This document shows, in pieces, positions 52,276 through 59,993 of a stretch of 64,000 bases of DNA. Location: the NCBI RefSeq assembly GCF_011067745.1, contig NZ_JAAMPJ010000018.1, forward strand, positions 124,001 to 188,000, given 5' to 3'. Within the stretch, counting starts at the first letter, position 1, and every line of letters starts with the position of its first letter. The notes beneath the pieces were generated by a model. That model had not been told where the DNA came from, did no database searches, and was given only the letters and a program-made list of their open reading frames with translations. Source of the DNA: Lentzea alba (GTDB lineage: Bacteria; Actinomycetota; Actinomycetes; Mycobacteriales; Pseudonocardiaceae). The translations under genes and the position numbers were made by a program.

Positions 52276-55131
52276 GTGGAATGTCTACGCATCCCGCCAC
52301 GACGAATGATCGCGATCGTCCTGATCACGATTTCGTGCGCCTTCCTGCTCATCACCCCAGGTGCTACCGCCACCAAACCGGAGAGCGGCGATCGGTGGCT
52401 CACCGAACAGATGCTGGGCTTGAAGGAATTGCGGGGCTACTACCCGCTCACCAACCACGAGGTTCCCGCGGCAGAGGTCATCCAGGGAAACGGCGTCTAC
52501 TTCGACACCATCAGGCAGGGCAGCCTGATCACCGCGCACCTGCGTGGTTACGCCTCGATGGACGGGTCGTCCGACCTCGACATGTGGCTGATCGAGACCA
52601 CGAACGCCGAGTTCTCCGGTGCACACCGCGGTGAGGCGCGTCCCGGCTTCGACGCACGCTTGAACACCTTCACCCAGGAACGCACCGACGACGAGAGGAC
52701 CAATCACACCGTCATCTTCGGACGTGGTCGGGTCAAGGCGAAGATTTCGCTCATGACGAGTTCGCCCGCCGACACCGCTGTTTCGACGATCCAAGGCATT
52801 GCGAACCAGCAGTACGCGAAACTCGCCGACTCTCCAGATCTCTCCGATCAGAAGGCCGTGTCGCTCAGGACAGTGCAGATCCGCCTGTACGTCGGCACCG
52901 TGCTCACGCTGTTGTTGCTCCAACTGGGGATCTGGCTGGCAGTCTGCGTCAACGACCGCAGCACCCGCGAACGCATCCTCCGGTTCGTGTTGCGGAGGCA
53001 GCTACAGCCGTGGCGCGGCCCGGCTCGGTTCGACGATGTCTCCGACGAGGCCCGGACGCGCGCACGAAACCACACACGGGGTGCCGTCATCCGCGGCGCG
53101 ATCTTCCTCGCGCTGTTCACCGCCACGTACCAACTCACGACCGTGAGGCAGTTTCTTCTCTTCGCCGCGCTTGGTGCGGTCGTGTCGCTTGTTCAGGTGT
53201 TCACCGCTCGCCGCGGGTTCGCGGCTGTGCAGGGCTTCCGGGCCTCACTGGTCGTCGTGGCGACCAGTGCGACCGGCATCGCGCTCGCGGGCACCGGCCT
53301 CCAAGCGATCCTGTTGACGGCGGTGGCACCTCTGGCCGCTCCCGCCGAACTCTCCCAGGAAGGTCTCACCAAGGCCACGCAGATCTTCTTCGTCATCGGC
53401 CTGATGCTGCTTGCCCTCGCAGACATCCCTCATCGGCTCGCACGACGCTTCGCCTCCCGCAACGCACAGAGGAGACTCGCAGCGGACGGGCGACAGGAAA
53501 TCCTCCTGCTCCGATCGTTCCTCGACGACAACCTCAAGATCAGAACACGACGAACGGGCCGGCACAACCTGCTCGAACGACTGGCGCTGCGCCGGCGGGA
53601 ACGAGTGGAAGAGCTCGTCGCCTGGTGCTTGTGGCGCCAAGGGCCGGTGGTTGCGCTCGGCGAACCAGGAACGAAGCTGCCACCGTTGGGCGCGGCCCGC
53701 ACCTATCACGGCGCCGACTGGCAGCAGGCGGTGAAGGACAAGATCCACTCCTGCCGTTTCGTGGTGTTCCTCGTCGGGCGCACTCCGTCGCTGAAATGGG
53801 AGATCTCAGCAGTGCGGCAGGCAGGAGCGCTGCAGCGTGCGATCTTCGTGATTCCGCCGGTTCCGCTGAAGGAGGCGCGTGCGCGCTTGACCGTCCTCGC
53901 AAGCGCCTTGGGCATGGACGAGCAGGTGTTCCCGCCCTTCGACCTGCGACACGAGTTCACCCTCGTTCTCGGGTTCGACGTGGACGGCACGCCACGCCTG
54001 CACGTGGCGGACGGCCGGGACGACACGGCGTTGCTGCTCGCGCTCGAACACGCGGCCGAGGCGGTCCAGCCCGCTGCTCAGGTGTGGCTGGCTGATCCGT
54101 CGCCGGCCGCAGCGGCCGTGCCCAGGTCAGTCGATTCACTGTTGCGGGTGTCGCCCACCCGTCGTGAGGCACGCGCCGCGAGGTGGAGCCGAAGATGGCA
54201 GACCTGGCCCTGGCTCGCGAGCATCTCGCTCTCGTTCCTCTCCAGCGCTCTGGTGGCAGTCGGTCCAGCCGCTCCGCCTCTCCCGCCGATGCCCGGAACG
54301 GCACTGTCCCAGACACCGCTCAGCTCGACCGCCGTCGTGGGCGCGGGGAAGTTCATCGGGGCCGATCGAACGACCAAGCAGCTCGTTTCGCTTGATCAGA
54401 CAGGCACCACACCGGTGCACACGATGACCGAGATCCCCCAACTGTTGACCGCGACCGACAACATGGTCTTCGTCTCCACGTTCCGGCCGTACACGCTCAT
54501 CGCATTGCGCGGCAACGGCGCCGGGTACGACGAGATCTGGCGCGTTTCCCTGCCGTCCATCGCCTTCGGGATCCAGGTCGTGAACGATCGGGTCGCTGTG
54601 GTGACCCCGCGCACCGAGGAGGTTCGCGCGTTCGACGTCGGGACCGGAGCGAACATGACCACGACCAAGCTGCCTGGCGGCCCTCTCGCACTGGCTTCCC
54701 ACCAGGGCCAGCTCCTGGTGGCCAGCACCGCGGACAACACGCTGACCTGGGTCGACCCGCACGCCGGCACCCCCGGCCGGAAAATGACATTGCCCGTGAT
54801 TCCCGATCACCTCCAAGTGGTGGGCGACACGCTGTTCGTCAGCAGCATCGAGAACTCCGCTCTCGTCAAACTCTCCCTTGTGGACGGTCAGGTCCACGCT
54901 CGCGCCGAGATCGGCAGGTTCAACGGCATCATGACGATCGGGGCACGTCACGTGATGGTCGGCACGTACGACGAGACCCCAAAGCTGTTCCTGCTGGATG
55001 CCGGGAAGCTCGATCAAGAGTCCGTTGTGGACGTTCCACGTCAACTGACCGAGGCGATGTTCTCGGACTCGGCCTACTACATCGCGCTGGGAACTCCAGG
55101 CGTACTCACCCGCATCCCGGAAGAGCCGTGA
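52276..55131 (+). CDS. Polytopic membrane protein with cytosolic TIR-like domain and external beta-propeller
   Basis: 951 residues from GTG at 52276, with GGAGG upstream. Hydrophobic segment 1 (about 11-30), an external region to about 200, helix 2 (about 205-230), three or four helices between about 270 and 395, then a cytosolic domain (about 405-620), a last helix (about 655-675) and an external C-terminus of about 270 residues with repeated short strands (YTLIALRGNG, VRAFDVGTG, TLTWVDPHAG) like a YVTN/PQQ-type propeller. The cytosolic part (ILLLRSFLDD, GEPGTKLPPLG, CRFVVFLVGR, LKWEIS) has TIR-like strand order with a WEI glutamate. I know no named family. It heads a tight operon with TIR-like, caspase-like and SLOG-like genes and may be their membrane sensor. 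Confidence 0.75.
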   Translation: MECLRIPPRRMIAIVLITISCAFLLITPGATATKPESGDRWLTEQMLGLKELRGYYPLTNHEVPAAEVIQGNGVYFDTIRQGSLITAHLRGYASMDGSSDLDMWLIETTNAEFSGAHRGEARPGFDARLNTFTQERTDDERTNHTVIFGRGRVKAKISLMTSSPADTAVSTIQGIANQQYAKLADSPDLSDQKAVSLRTVQIRLYVGTVLTLLLLQLGIWLAVCVNDRSTRERILRFVLRRQLQPWRGPARFDDVSDEARTRARNHTRGAVIRGAIFLALFTATYQLTTVRQFLLFAALGAVVSLVQVFTARRGFAAVQGFRASLVVVATSATGIALAGTGLQAILLTAVAPLAAPAELSQEGLTKATQIFFVIGLMLLALADIPHRLARRFASRNAQRRLAADGRQEILLLRSFLDDNLKIRTRRTGRHNLLERLALRRRERVEELVAWCLWRQGPVVALGEPGTKLPPLGAARTYHGADWQQAVKDKIHSCRFVVFLVGRTPSLKWEISAVRQAGALQRAIFVIPPVPLKEARARLTVLASALGMDEQVFPPFDLRHEFTLVLGFDVDGTPRLHVADGRDDTALLLALEHAAEAVQPAAQVWLADPSPAAAAVPRSVDSLLRVSPTRREARAARWSRRWQTWPWLASISLSFLSSALVAVGPAAPPLPPMPGTALSQTPLSSTAVVGAGKFIGADRTTKQLVSLDQTGTTPVHTMTEIPQLLTATDNMVFVSTFRPYTLIALRGNGAGYDEIWRVSLPSIAFGIQVVNDRVAVVTPRTEEVRAFDVGTGANMTTTKLPGGPLALASHQGQLLVASTADNTLTWVDPHAGTPGRKMTLPVIPDHLQVVGDTLFVSSIENSALVKLSLVDGQVHARAEIGRFNGIMTIGARHVMVGTYDETPKLFLLDAGKLDQESVVDVPRQLTEAMFSDSAYYIALGTPGVLTRIPEEP

Positions 55132-55187
55132 TCCCTGCACGACAGGCCACAGCCGTTCCACGAACAAGATCGCAGAGGTGCATCACC

Positions 55188-55568
55188 TTGAACGACAAGC
55201 AAACGATCTTCATCGCCTTCGCGAAAGAAGACGAGACCGCGCGTAATCTTTTCACGGGCCAGCGAGTCAGCGCACGCACGCCGTTCGAGTTCGTCGACAT
55301 GTCGGTGAAGGAGCCGTACGAATCTCTCTGGAAGGAGCGAGTGCGAACTCGCATCCGCCGCTCGACGGGCGTTGTCGCACTCATCAGCTCGCACACGCCA
55401 CGTGCGACCGGGCAACTGTGGGAGATCGCTTGTGCAGTGGAGGAGCGCAAGCCACTGATGGGCATCTGGTTGGAGGACTCCTACCGGACCAAGCCGCCGC
55501 AGATGGGTCTCGCACCCTGTCGCACGTGGACGTGGAACGCCGTGGCTGAATTCATCGATGGGCTCTGA
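55188..55568 (+). CDS. Stand-alone TIR-like protein (MTH538/ThsB-type fold)
   Basis: 126 residues from TTG at 55188 (GAGGTG seven bases upstream); GTG at 55128, overlapping the preceding stop, would add 20 unlike residues. The sequence TIFIAFAKEDETARNLF, FVDMSVKEP, RIRRSTGVVALISSHT and LWEIACAVEE follows the TIR-like (MTH538/DUF1863) pattern, with the Glu of WEI at the TIR catalytic position. ThsB of Thoeris belongs to this group and makes a signalling nucleotide. Here it sits between a membrane sensor and a caspase-like protease. Confidence 0.8.
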   Translation: MNDKQTIFIAFAKEDETARNLFTGQRVSARTPFEFVDMSVKEPYESLWKERVRTRIRRSTGVVALISSHTPRATGQLWEIACAVEERKPLMGIWLEDSYRTKPPQMGLAPCRTWTWNAVAEFIDGL

Positions 55569-55569
55569 C

Positions 55570-56523
55570 ATGAAACGCGCATTGCTGGTAGGTGTGGACC
55601 ACTACGACCACCACAGGAACCTGAGCGGTTGTGCGAACGACGCGCGTGCGATCGAGCCACTGCTCGCCTTCAACGAGGACCGCTCCAGAAATCTGAGATG
55701 CCACTCGCTGACCGAAACAGTCACCCGGTCAGAACTGCGCACCGAACTGAAGGACCTGCTCGCCGCCGGCGCCGACTTCGCGCTTCTGTACTTCGCCGGC
55801 CACGGTGCACAAGAGACGAACGATCTCGCTCTGATGACCAGCGACAGCACGTCGGACGATCTCGGGGTTCGGTTCAGCGAAGTCCTCGCGCTGATCGGAA
55901 ACTCAGACGTCAAAGAGGTGGTAGTGATCCTCGACTGCTGCTTCTCCGGCACGGCGGGAACCGTGCCCGGCCTCAGCAAGGACTCGGCAGTCGTGCGCTC
56001 AGGCGTCTCGATCCTCACTGCGAGTCGCGGAGACCAGTTGTCCGCCGAGGTCGACGATCGCGGCGTGTTCTCGTCTTATCTCGAGGGCGCTCTGGACGGT
56101 GGAGCAGCCGACGTGCTCGGCCAGGTCACCGTGGCAGGTCTGTACTCCTATCTCTGGGAGTGCTTCGACGATTGGGGCCCGCGTCCGACGTTCAAGACCA
56201 ATGTGGACCGCCTGCACGCCGTGCGGAGGTGCAAGCCGTCGATTCCAGTGGACACGTTGCGGGAGCTGACCAACTGGTTCCCCAGTGCGGACTACGAGTT
56301 TCCGCTCGATCCGACCTATGAGCCCGACAAGGAGAAGACGCAACTTCCACCACATCCCGTGAACGAGGCTGTCTTCGCCAAGCTGCAAGCTTGCCGTGCG
56401 AACAAGCTCGTCGAGCCGGTGGCACACGAACACATGTACTTCGCGGCGATCAACCGCGGGAGCTGCCGCCTCACTCCGCTCGGCAAGCACTACTGGTCGT
56501 TGGCAGAGCAGGATTTGTTGTAA
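55570..56523 (+). CDS. Caspase-like (C14/metacaspase) peptidase
   Basis: 317 residues from ATG at 55570, one base after the TIR-like stop. The p20-type domain shows RALLVGVDHY, His78 in YFAGHG and the nucleophile Cys124 in ILDCCFSG. The last 100 residues (about 215-317) are a separate helical region of no family I recognise, perhaps for substrate or partner binding. Caspase-like proteases act as death effectors in bacterial defence, activated by nearby sensors such as TIR-made nucleotides, gasdermins or STAND proteins. No gasdermin-like gene is evident here. Its stop overlaps the next start (TAATG). Confidence 0.88.
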   Translation: MKRALLVGVDHYDHHRNLSGCANDARAIEPLLAFNEDRSRNLRCHSLTETVTRSELRTELKDLLAAGADFALLYFAGHGAQETNDLALMTSDSTSDDLGVRFSEVLALIGNSDVKEVVVILDCCFSGTAGTVPGLSKDSAVVRSGVSILTASRGDQLSAEVDDRGVFSSYLEGALDGGAADVLGQVTVAGLYSYLWECFDDWGPRPTFKTNVDRLHAVRRCKPSIPVDTLRELTNWFPSADYEFPLDPTYEPDKEKTQLPPHPVNEAVFAKLQACRANKLVEPVAHEHMYFAAINRGSCRLTPLGKHYWSLAEQDLL

Positions 56524-56996
56524 TGATCATCGGCGTCAGCGGACACCAGCATCTGCCCACTGCGGCGCGGGCTCACGCGGAACGCGACATCCGTGTTCTT
56601 TTCGACCGCCAGACCGAGCCAGCGGTCGGCATGTCCAGTCTGGCAGCAGGTGCGGACCAACTGTTCGCGCAGGTAGTGCTCGGTGCAGGTTGTGCCTTGC
56701 ACGCGGTGATCCCTGCGGCGGACTACGAACACACGCTCACCGGCGCGGCACAGGACAACTACCGCCGTCTACTCATCGCGTCCGCGCAGGTGACACGGCT
56801 CGACTTCGAGCACGCGGGCGAGACCGCCTACTACAGCGCGGGCCGATTCATCGTCGACCATTGCGACCTGCTCGTGGCCGTGTGGGACGGTGAACCCGCC
56901 CGCGGGCTGGGAGGCACCGCTGATGTCGTGGCGAAAGCCCGCGAGGTCGGGCGCGAGGTTCTGGTCGTCTGGCCACAGGGTGTGCGACGGCAATGA
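56523..56996 (+). CDS. SLOG-type Rossmann-fold protein
   Basis: 157 residues. GVSGHQHL after the first strand, SSLAAGADQLFAQ, a VIPAADYE strand and DHCDLLVAVWDGEPARGL with GGTADVV give the SLOG/DprA-LOG-like pattern for nucleotide or NAD-derived ligand binding. SLOG proteins in conflict systems sense or process nucleotides. It overlaps both the caspase gene and the DUF6338 gene, so it is made in step with them. A role as reader of a TIR-derived signal is inferred from context. Confidence 0.8.
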   Translation: MIIGVSGHQHLPTAARAHAERDIRVLFDRQTEPAVGMSSLAAGADQLFAQVVLGAGCALHAVIPAADYEHTLTGAAQDNYRRLLIASAQVTRLDFEHAGETAYYSAGRFIVDHCDLLVAVWDGEPARGLGGTADVVAKAREVGREVLVVWPQGVRRQ

Positions 56997-57640
56997 TCAC
57001 CACTCTGCAGGGACTCGTTGTCGCGCTGCTGGCCTTGTTGCCAGGAGCGTCGTACACCTTCGCGTTCGAACGCGTCGCCGGCAGCTACGGCATCACCTTC
57101 TCGGATCGGCTGGTTCGTTTCCTCGTTTCATCCGCGCTGCTGCACGCCGCGCTCTCCGGACCCGAGTTCCTGCTCTACCGGAACTTCGTCGTGGGAAAAC
57201 GGTTGGTGGAGGGCACGGTCTCTTGGTGGGTGCTCGAACTGCTGGCACTGGCATACGTGATCGTTCCCACGGTCGCGGGCACCGTGCTCGGCTGGGGGCA
57301 CAAGCACCACAAGAGGTGGGCGGTCCTGATCGTCGGCGAGTCACCCGAGCCGCGGGCGTGGGACTACTTCTGGCGACACGCGGAGCAAGCATTGGTCCGG
57401 ATCAGGCTCAAGTCAGGGACGTGGCTCGCGGGCTATTACGGCACCACTGCGGACGGCCGTCGCTCATACGCCTCGGGCCATCCAGAAGAGGGGGACCTCT
57501 ACCTGGCGTTGGGACTGCAGGTCGACCCCGTCTCCGGTGAGCTCGCACTCGCCGACGGGGTCCCTGTTCCCGTCGCCGGTGAACGTGGACTGCTGGTCAG
57601 ATGGCCAGAGATCGAATACATCGACATCCAGGAGTACTAG
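56993..57640 (+). CDS. DUF6338 membrane protein
   Basis: 215 residues. Two or three N-terminal transmembrane segments (about 5-20, 40-60, 75-105) are followed by a cytosolic domain with AWDYFWRHAEQALVRIRLKSG, GYYGTTADGRRSYASGHPEEGDLYL and a C-terminal IEYIDIQE, characteristic of DUF6338. Function unknown; members often occur in accessory operons. It overlaps the SLOG gene by ATGA and may be the membrane-acting part of the system. Confidence 0.82.
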   Translation: MITTLQGLVVALLALLPGASYTFAFERVAGSYGITFSDRLVRFLVSSALLHAALSGPEFLLYRNFVVGKRLVEGTVSWWVLELLALAYVIVPTVAGTVLGWGHKHHKRWAVLIVGESPEPRAWDYFWRHAEQALVRIRLKSGTWLAGYYGTTADGRRSYASGHPEEGDLYLALGLQVDPVSGELALADGVPVPVAGERGLLVRWPEIEYIDIQEY

Positions 57641-57841
57641 ATGACCAGGAAGCAACGCACTCCTGACCCTTCGGACCGCACACCTCGCCAGCCCGCGACA
57701 CCGGCCAACGAGTCCAACAAGCGCGGAGGGTACGCCGCGCCCGAGAAGCCGTTCTCTCTTCCGTCCGCGCCGGCAGGGCCTGCGCAAGGCGGTCAGACGC
57801 CGAAGGAACCGGACACCGGGAGCGCCTCTTCCGGAACGTAA
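57641..57841 (+). CDS. Small Pro-rich protein closing the caspase/SLOG operon
   Basis: 66 residues, start immediately after the DUF6338 stop with no gap. Hydrophilic, Pro/Ser/Thr/Lys-rich and probably disordered (KQRTPDPSDRTPRQPATP), with no cysteine. Perfect end-to-start junction argues that it is real. Could be a caspase substrate, a prodomain-like regulator or a tail peptide; nothing in the sequence decides. Confidence 0.55.
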   Translation: MTRKQRTPDPSDRTPRQPATPANESNKRGGYAAPEKPFSLPSAPAGPAQGGQTPKEPDTGSASSGT

Positions 57842-58175
57842 CGACGTCCCTGCCCGGCACGAGTGTGGCGAGGCCGTTCTGCGCCCATTCGATTACCGAA
57901 TGAGCGCCGTGGGCATATTCGTGCCGACCAGGAACAGCGCCCGGTGAACCGCTTTGCGCCGGTTCACGTACTCGCCTGCGTACCGGTAAGGTCCGCGACC
58001 TGCGAGTCCGGCAAGGCCGAACGGGTGAAAAATGCCGAATTCCCGTCAACCAGGTCAAACAATCGTCAAGGGTGCCGTAGCGAAATTCGGCACGGGGTCG
58101 ATATCGCGGGCAGCGACCTCGACGGGGGCATCTGCCGGCGGTCGGGCCACGGACGATCGCGGGAACGAGGTGCAG
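57842..58175 (+). other. Gap upstream of TIR-STAND gene, with small inverted repeats
   Basis: About 330 bases poorer in GC than its flanks. It contains ATTCG-N5-CGAAT (57887-57901), the hairpin at 57944-57967, and an open frame from ATG 58032 in phase with the TIR-STAND gene. Only about two thirds of third positions in that frame are G/C, against nearly all downstream, so it is more likely leader than coding sequence. Confidence 0.4.
57944..57967 (+). terminator. Hairpin after the caspase/SLOG operon
   Basis: GTGAACCG (57944-57951) pairs perfectly with CGGTTCAC (57960-57967) around an 8-base loop; a probable operon end, without a T-run. Confidence 0.5.
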
Positions 58176-59993
58176 GTGACCAGGGTCTTCCTCAGCTACG
58201 CCGAAGAGGACGGCAGCGCGGCCAGGAGGGTCGCGGCACTGCTGGAGCAGCACGGCTTCGACGTGTTCTGGTACGAGAAGACCAACCTGGGCGTGTTCAA
58301 CCAGACGCTGGCGACCGAGCTCGGCAGGGCGGACCGGTTCGTGGCCCTGTTCTCCCGCCACTACCAGCAGTCCGACTGGTGCATGAAGGAGTTCTACACC
58401 GCCGACCGGATGGCGACCGACACGAAGACCAATCGGCCGGTGATCACGGTGTGCGACGTCGGCGAGTTCGACGAGCCGGTGGACCCGTTCGTCGGCAACC
58501 ACGCGCGGCAGGACCTGCGGACGCTCAGCGAGACGCGGCTGGCCGGGCTGCTCGCGACCTTCGGGGTGCAGGCGGCGGCGGCAGAGGAGGGCGGGAGGTT
58601 CCGCAACCGCGAGCAGGAGCTGACCAACCTGCTCAACGCGCTGAGCCTGTCGAGCGGGCAGGACCTGTGGGTGGTCGCGGCGCCACCGAAGATGGGCAAG
58701 TCGTGGTTCCTGCGGGAGGTGGAGCGGGGGCTGACGGCGAAGAAGTGGGGTGGGACCCGGCTGCTCGACCTCGCGCGGTGGCCCGAGCTGTGGGGCGCGC
58801 CCGCCAAGGTCGTGGTGGAGCTGATGGGCGTGAACGTGGTGCCCGAGGACGACACGCTGACCGAGGACGAGATCGAGGACATCGCGCGCGAGGTCAGCAA
58901 GCGGGGCGACAACCAGCTCTACCTCCTCGACAGCGCCGAACGGCTGGACCGCCACACGGCGGCCGAGGTGCGGAGTGCGTTGACCGACGTGTACGCGCAC
59001 CTCGTGGAACGTCGGGTGCGCAAGCGGTTCAGCATGATCATCGGCACGCGGCGGCCGGACACGTGGCGTGGGCTCGGGCGGTACCGGCAGCACCGCTTCC
59101 GGACGCTGGTCCTGTCGGAGTTCAAGCTCGAGGTCATCGAGGACGCGGTGCGCGACGGCAGTCCCGACGCCGAGGACAGCCTGGTCCGGAAGTCGGCGTT
59201 GTTGCTGCAACAGGAGAGTGACGGTCTGCCGGCCCTGCTGCTGGCCTGGCTGCGCTGGGCGCAGGACGCGAACCTGATCGGCATCGAACGGGGACTGCGC
59301 AAACCCGCGACCTTCGACGCCGTCACCGCGAAGTACGTGAAGACCGAGCTGCTGACCCGCGACGTGCTGTTCCCGTCCGGCGACGGCAACGTGCTCGCCA
59401 AGAAGGCCGTCGAGCTCGCGCTCAAGGTGCTGGTCCCCTACCGCTTGGTCACCCAGTCGCACCTGAAGTTCCACTACGACGACGACCAGGCGCTGCGCGA
59501 CGCGGTCGGCGCGGCGGGCTGGAAGTTGCGCGACCTGTGGGCCGCACTCAACTCGAACTCGTTGCTGGAGCCCCGCTCCGGCCTGTGGCGGGTGATCAAC
59601 CCGCCGATCCGGCGCGTGCTCTACCGCTACTACTACCGCTCCGACGACGAACGGGTCACCGCGCACGAGGAAGCGAAGTGGTGTTACCAGCGGTGGACCG
59701 TCAACGAGGCCGGCAGCGAGCAGGTCACGATGATGAAGGAGTGTCTGTGGCACGAGCTGTGCCGGCAGCTGTTGCAGCAACCTTCCGAGCTGCGCCAAGC
59801 TTTGCCGGAGGCCGCCGGCCAGTACGCGAAGGCGTTTCTCAGCTCCGGGCTCTACGACCGGCGTGAGTTCGTGGAGTGCGTGCACGAGCTGCTCATCGAG
59901 GACCACGAGTTCCAGCTCGCGCTGTACGACCACACCGGCCTGTTCCAGGAAGTGCTGTCGGCCATCGACACGGCGGTCTCGGAGGGCACATGA
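58176..59993 (+). CDS. TIR-STAND NTPase
   Basis: 605 residues from GTG at 58176 (GAGG five bases upstream); an upstream ATG at 58032 is open but has relaxed codon use. The TIR domain (1-150) starts VTRVFLSYAEEDG and has Glu72 in SDWCMKEFYTA, the likely catalytic residue. A linker leads to a P-loop APPKMGKSW (Lys175) and Walker B-like YLLDSAE, then helical sequence to the end. The ATPase is divergent from NB-ARC and nearer to generic STAND/AAA-like signalling ATPases. Its stop overlaps the next start. With the following STAND-TPR and radical SAM genes it resembles a peptide-modification/signalling cassette. Confidence 0.83.
   Translation: MTRVFLSYAEEDGSAARRVAALLEQHGFDVFWYEKTNLGVFNQTLATELGRADRFVALFSRHYQQSDWCMKEFYTADRMATDTKTNRPVITVCDVGEFDEPVDPFVGNHARQDLRTLSETRLAGLLATFGVQAAAAEEGGRFRNREQELTNLLNALSLSSGQDLWVVAAPPKMGKSWFLREVERGLTAKKWGGTRLLDLARWPELWGAPAKVVVELMGVNVVPEDDTLTEDEIEDIAREVSKRGDNQLYLLDSAERLDRHTAAEVRSALTDVYAHLVERRVRKRFSMIIGTRRPDTWRGLGRYRQHRFRTLVLSEFKLEVIEDAVRDGSPDAEDSLVRKSALLLQQESDGLPALLLAWLRWAQDANLIGIERGLRKPATFDAVTAKYVKTELLTRDVLFPSGDGNVLAKKAVELALKVLVPYRLVTQSHLKFHYDDDQALRDAVGAAGWKLRDLWAALNSNSLLEPRSGLWRVINPPIRRVLYRYYYRSDDERVTAHEEAKWCYQRWTVNEAGSEQVTMMKECLWHELCRQLLQQPSELRQALPEAAGQYAKAFLSSGLYDRREFVECVHELLIEDHEFQLALYDHTGLFQEVLSAIDTAVSEGT

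Noticed and set aside
55128..55187. Longer start (GTG at 55128) for the TIR-like protein
   Set aside because: The extra 20 residues do not resemble the fold and a good GAGGTG site precedes TTG at 55188; kept as an alternative only because the GTGA overlap is common here.
58032..58175. N-terminal extension of the TIR-STAND protein, considered as a peptide precursor
   Set aside because: Third-position GC is far below that of the gene, there is no leader/core-like pattern, and it is in frame with the TIR domain.
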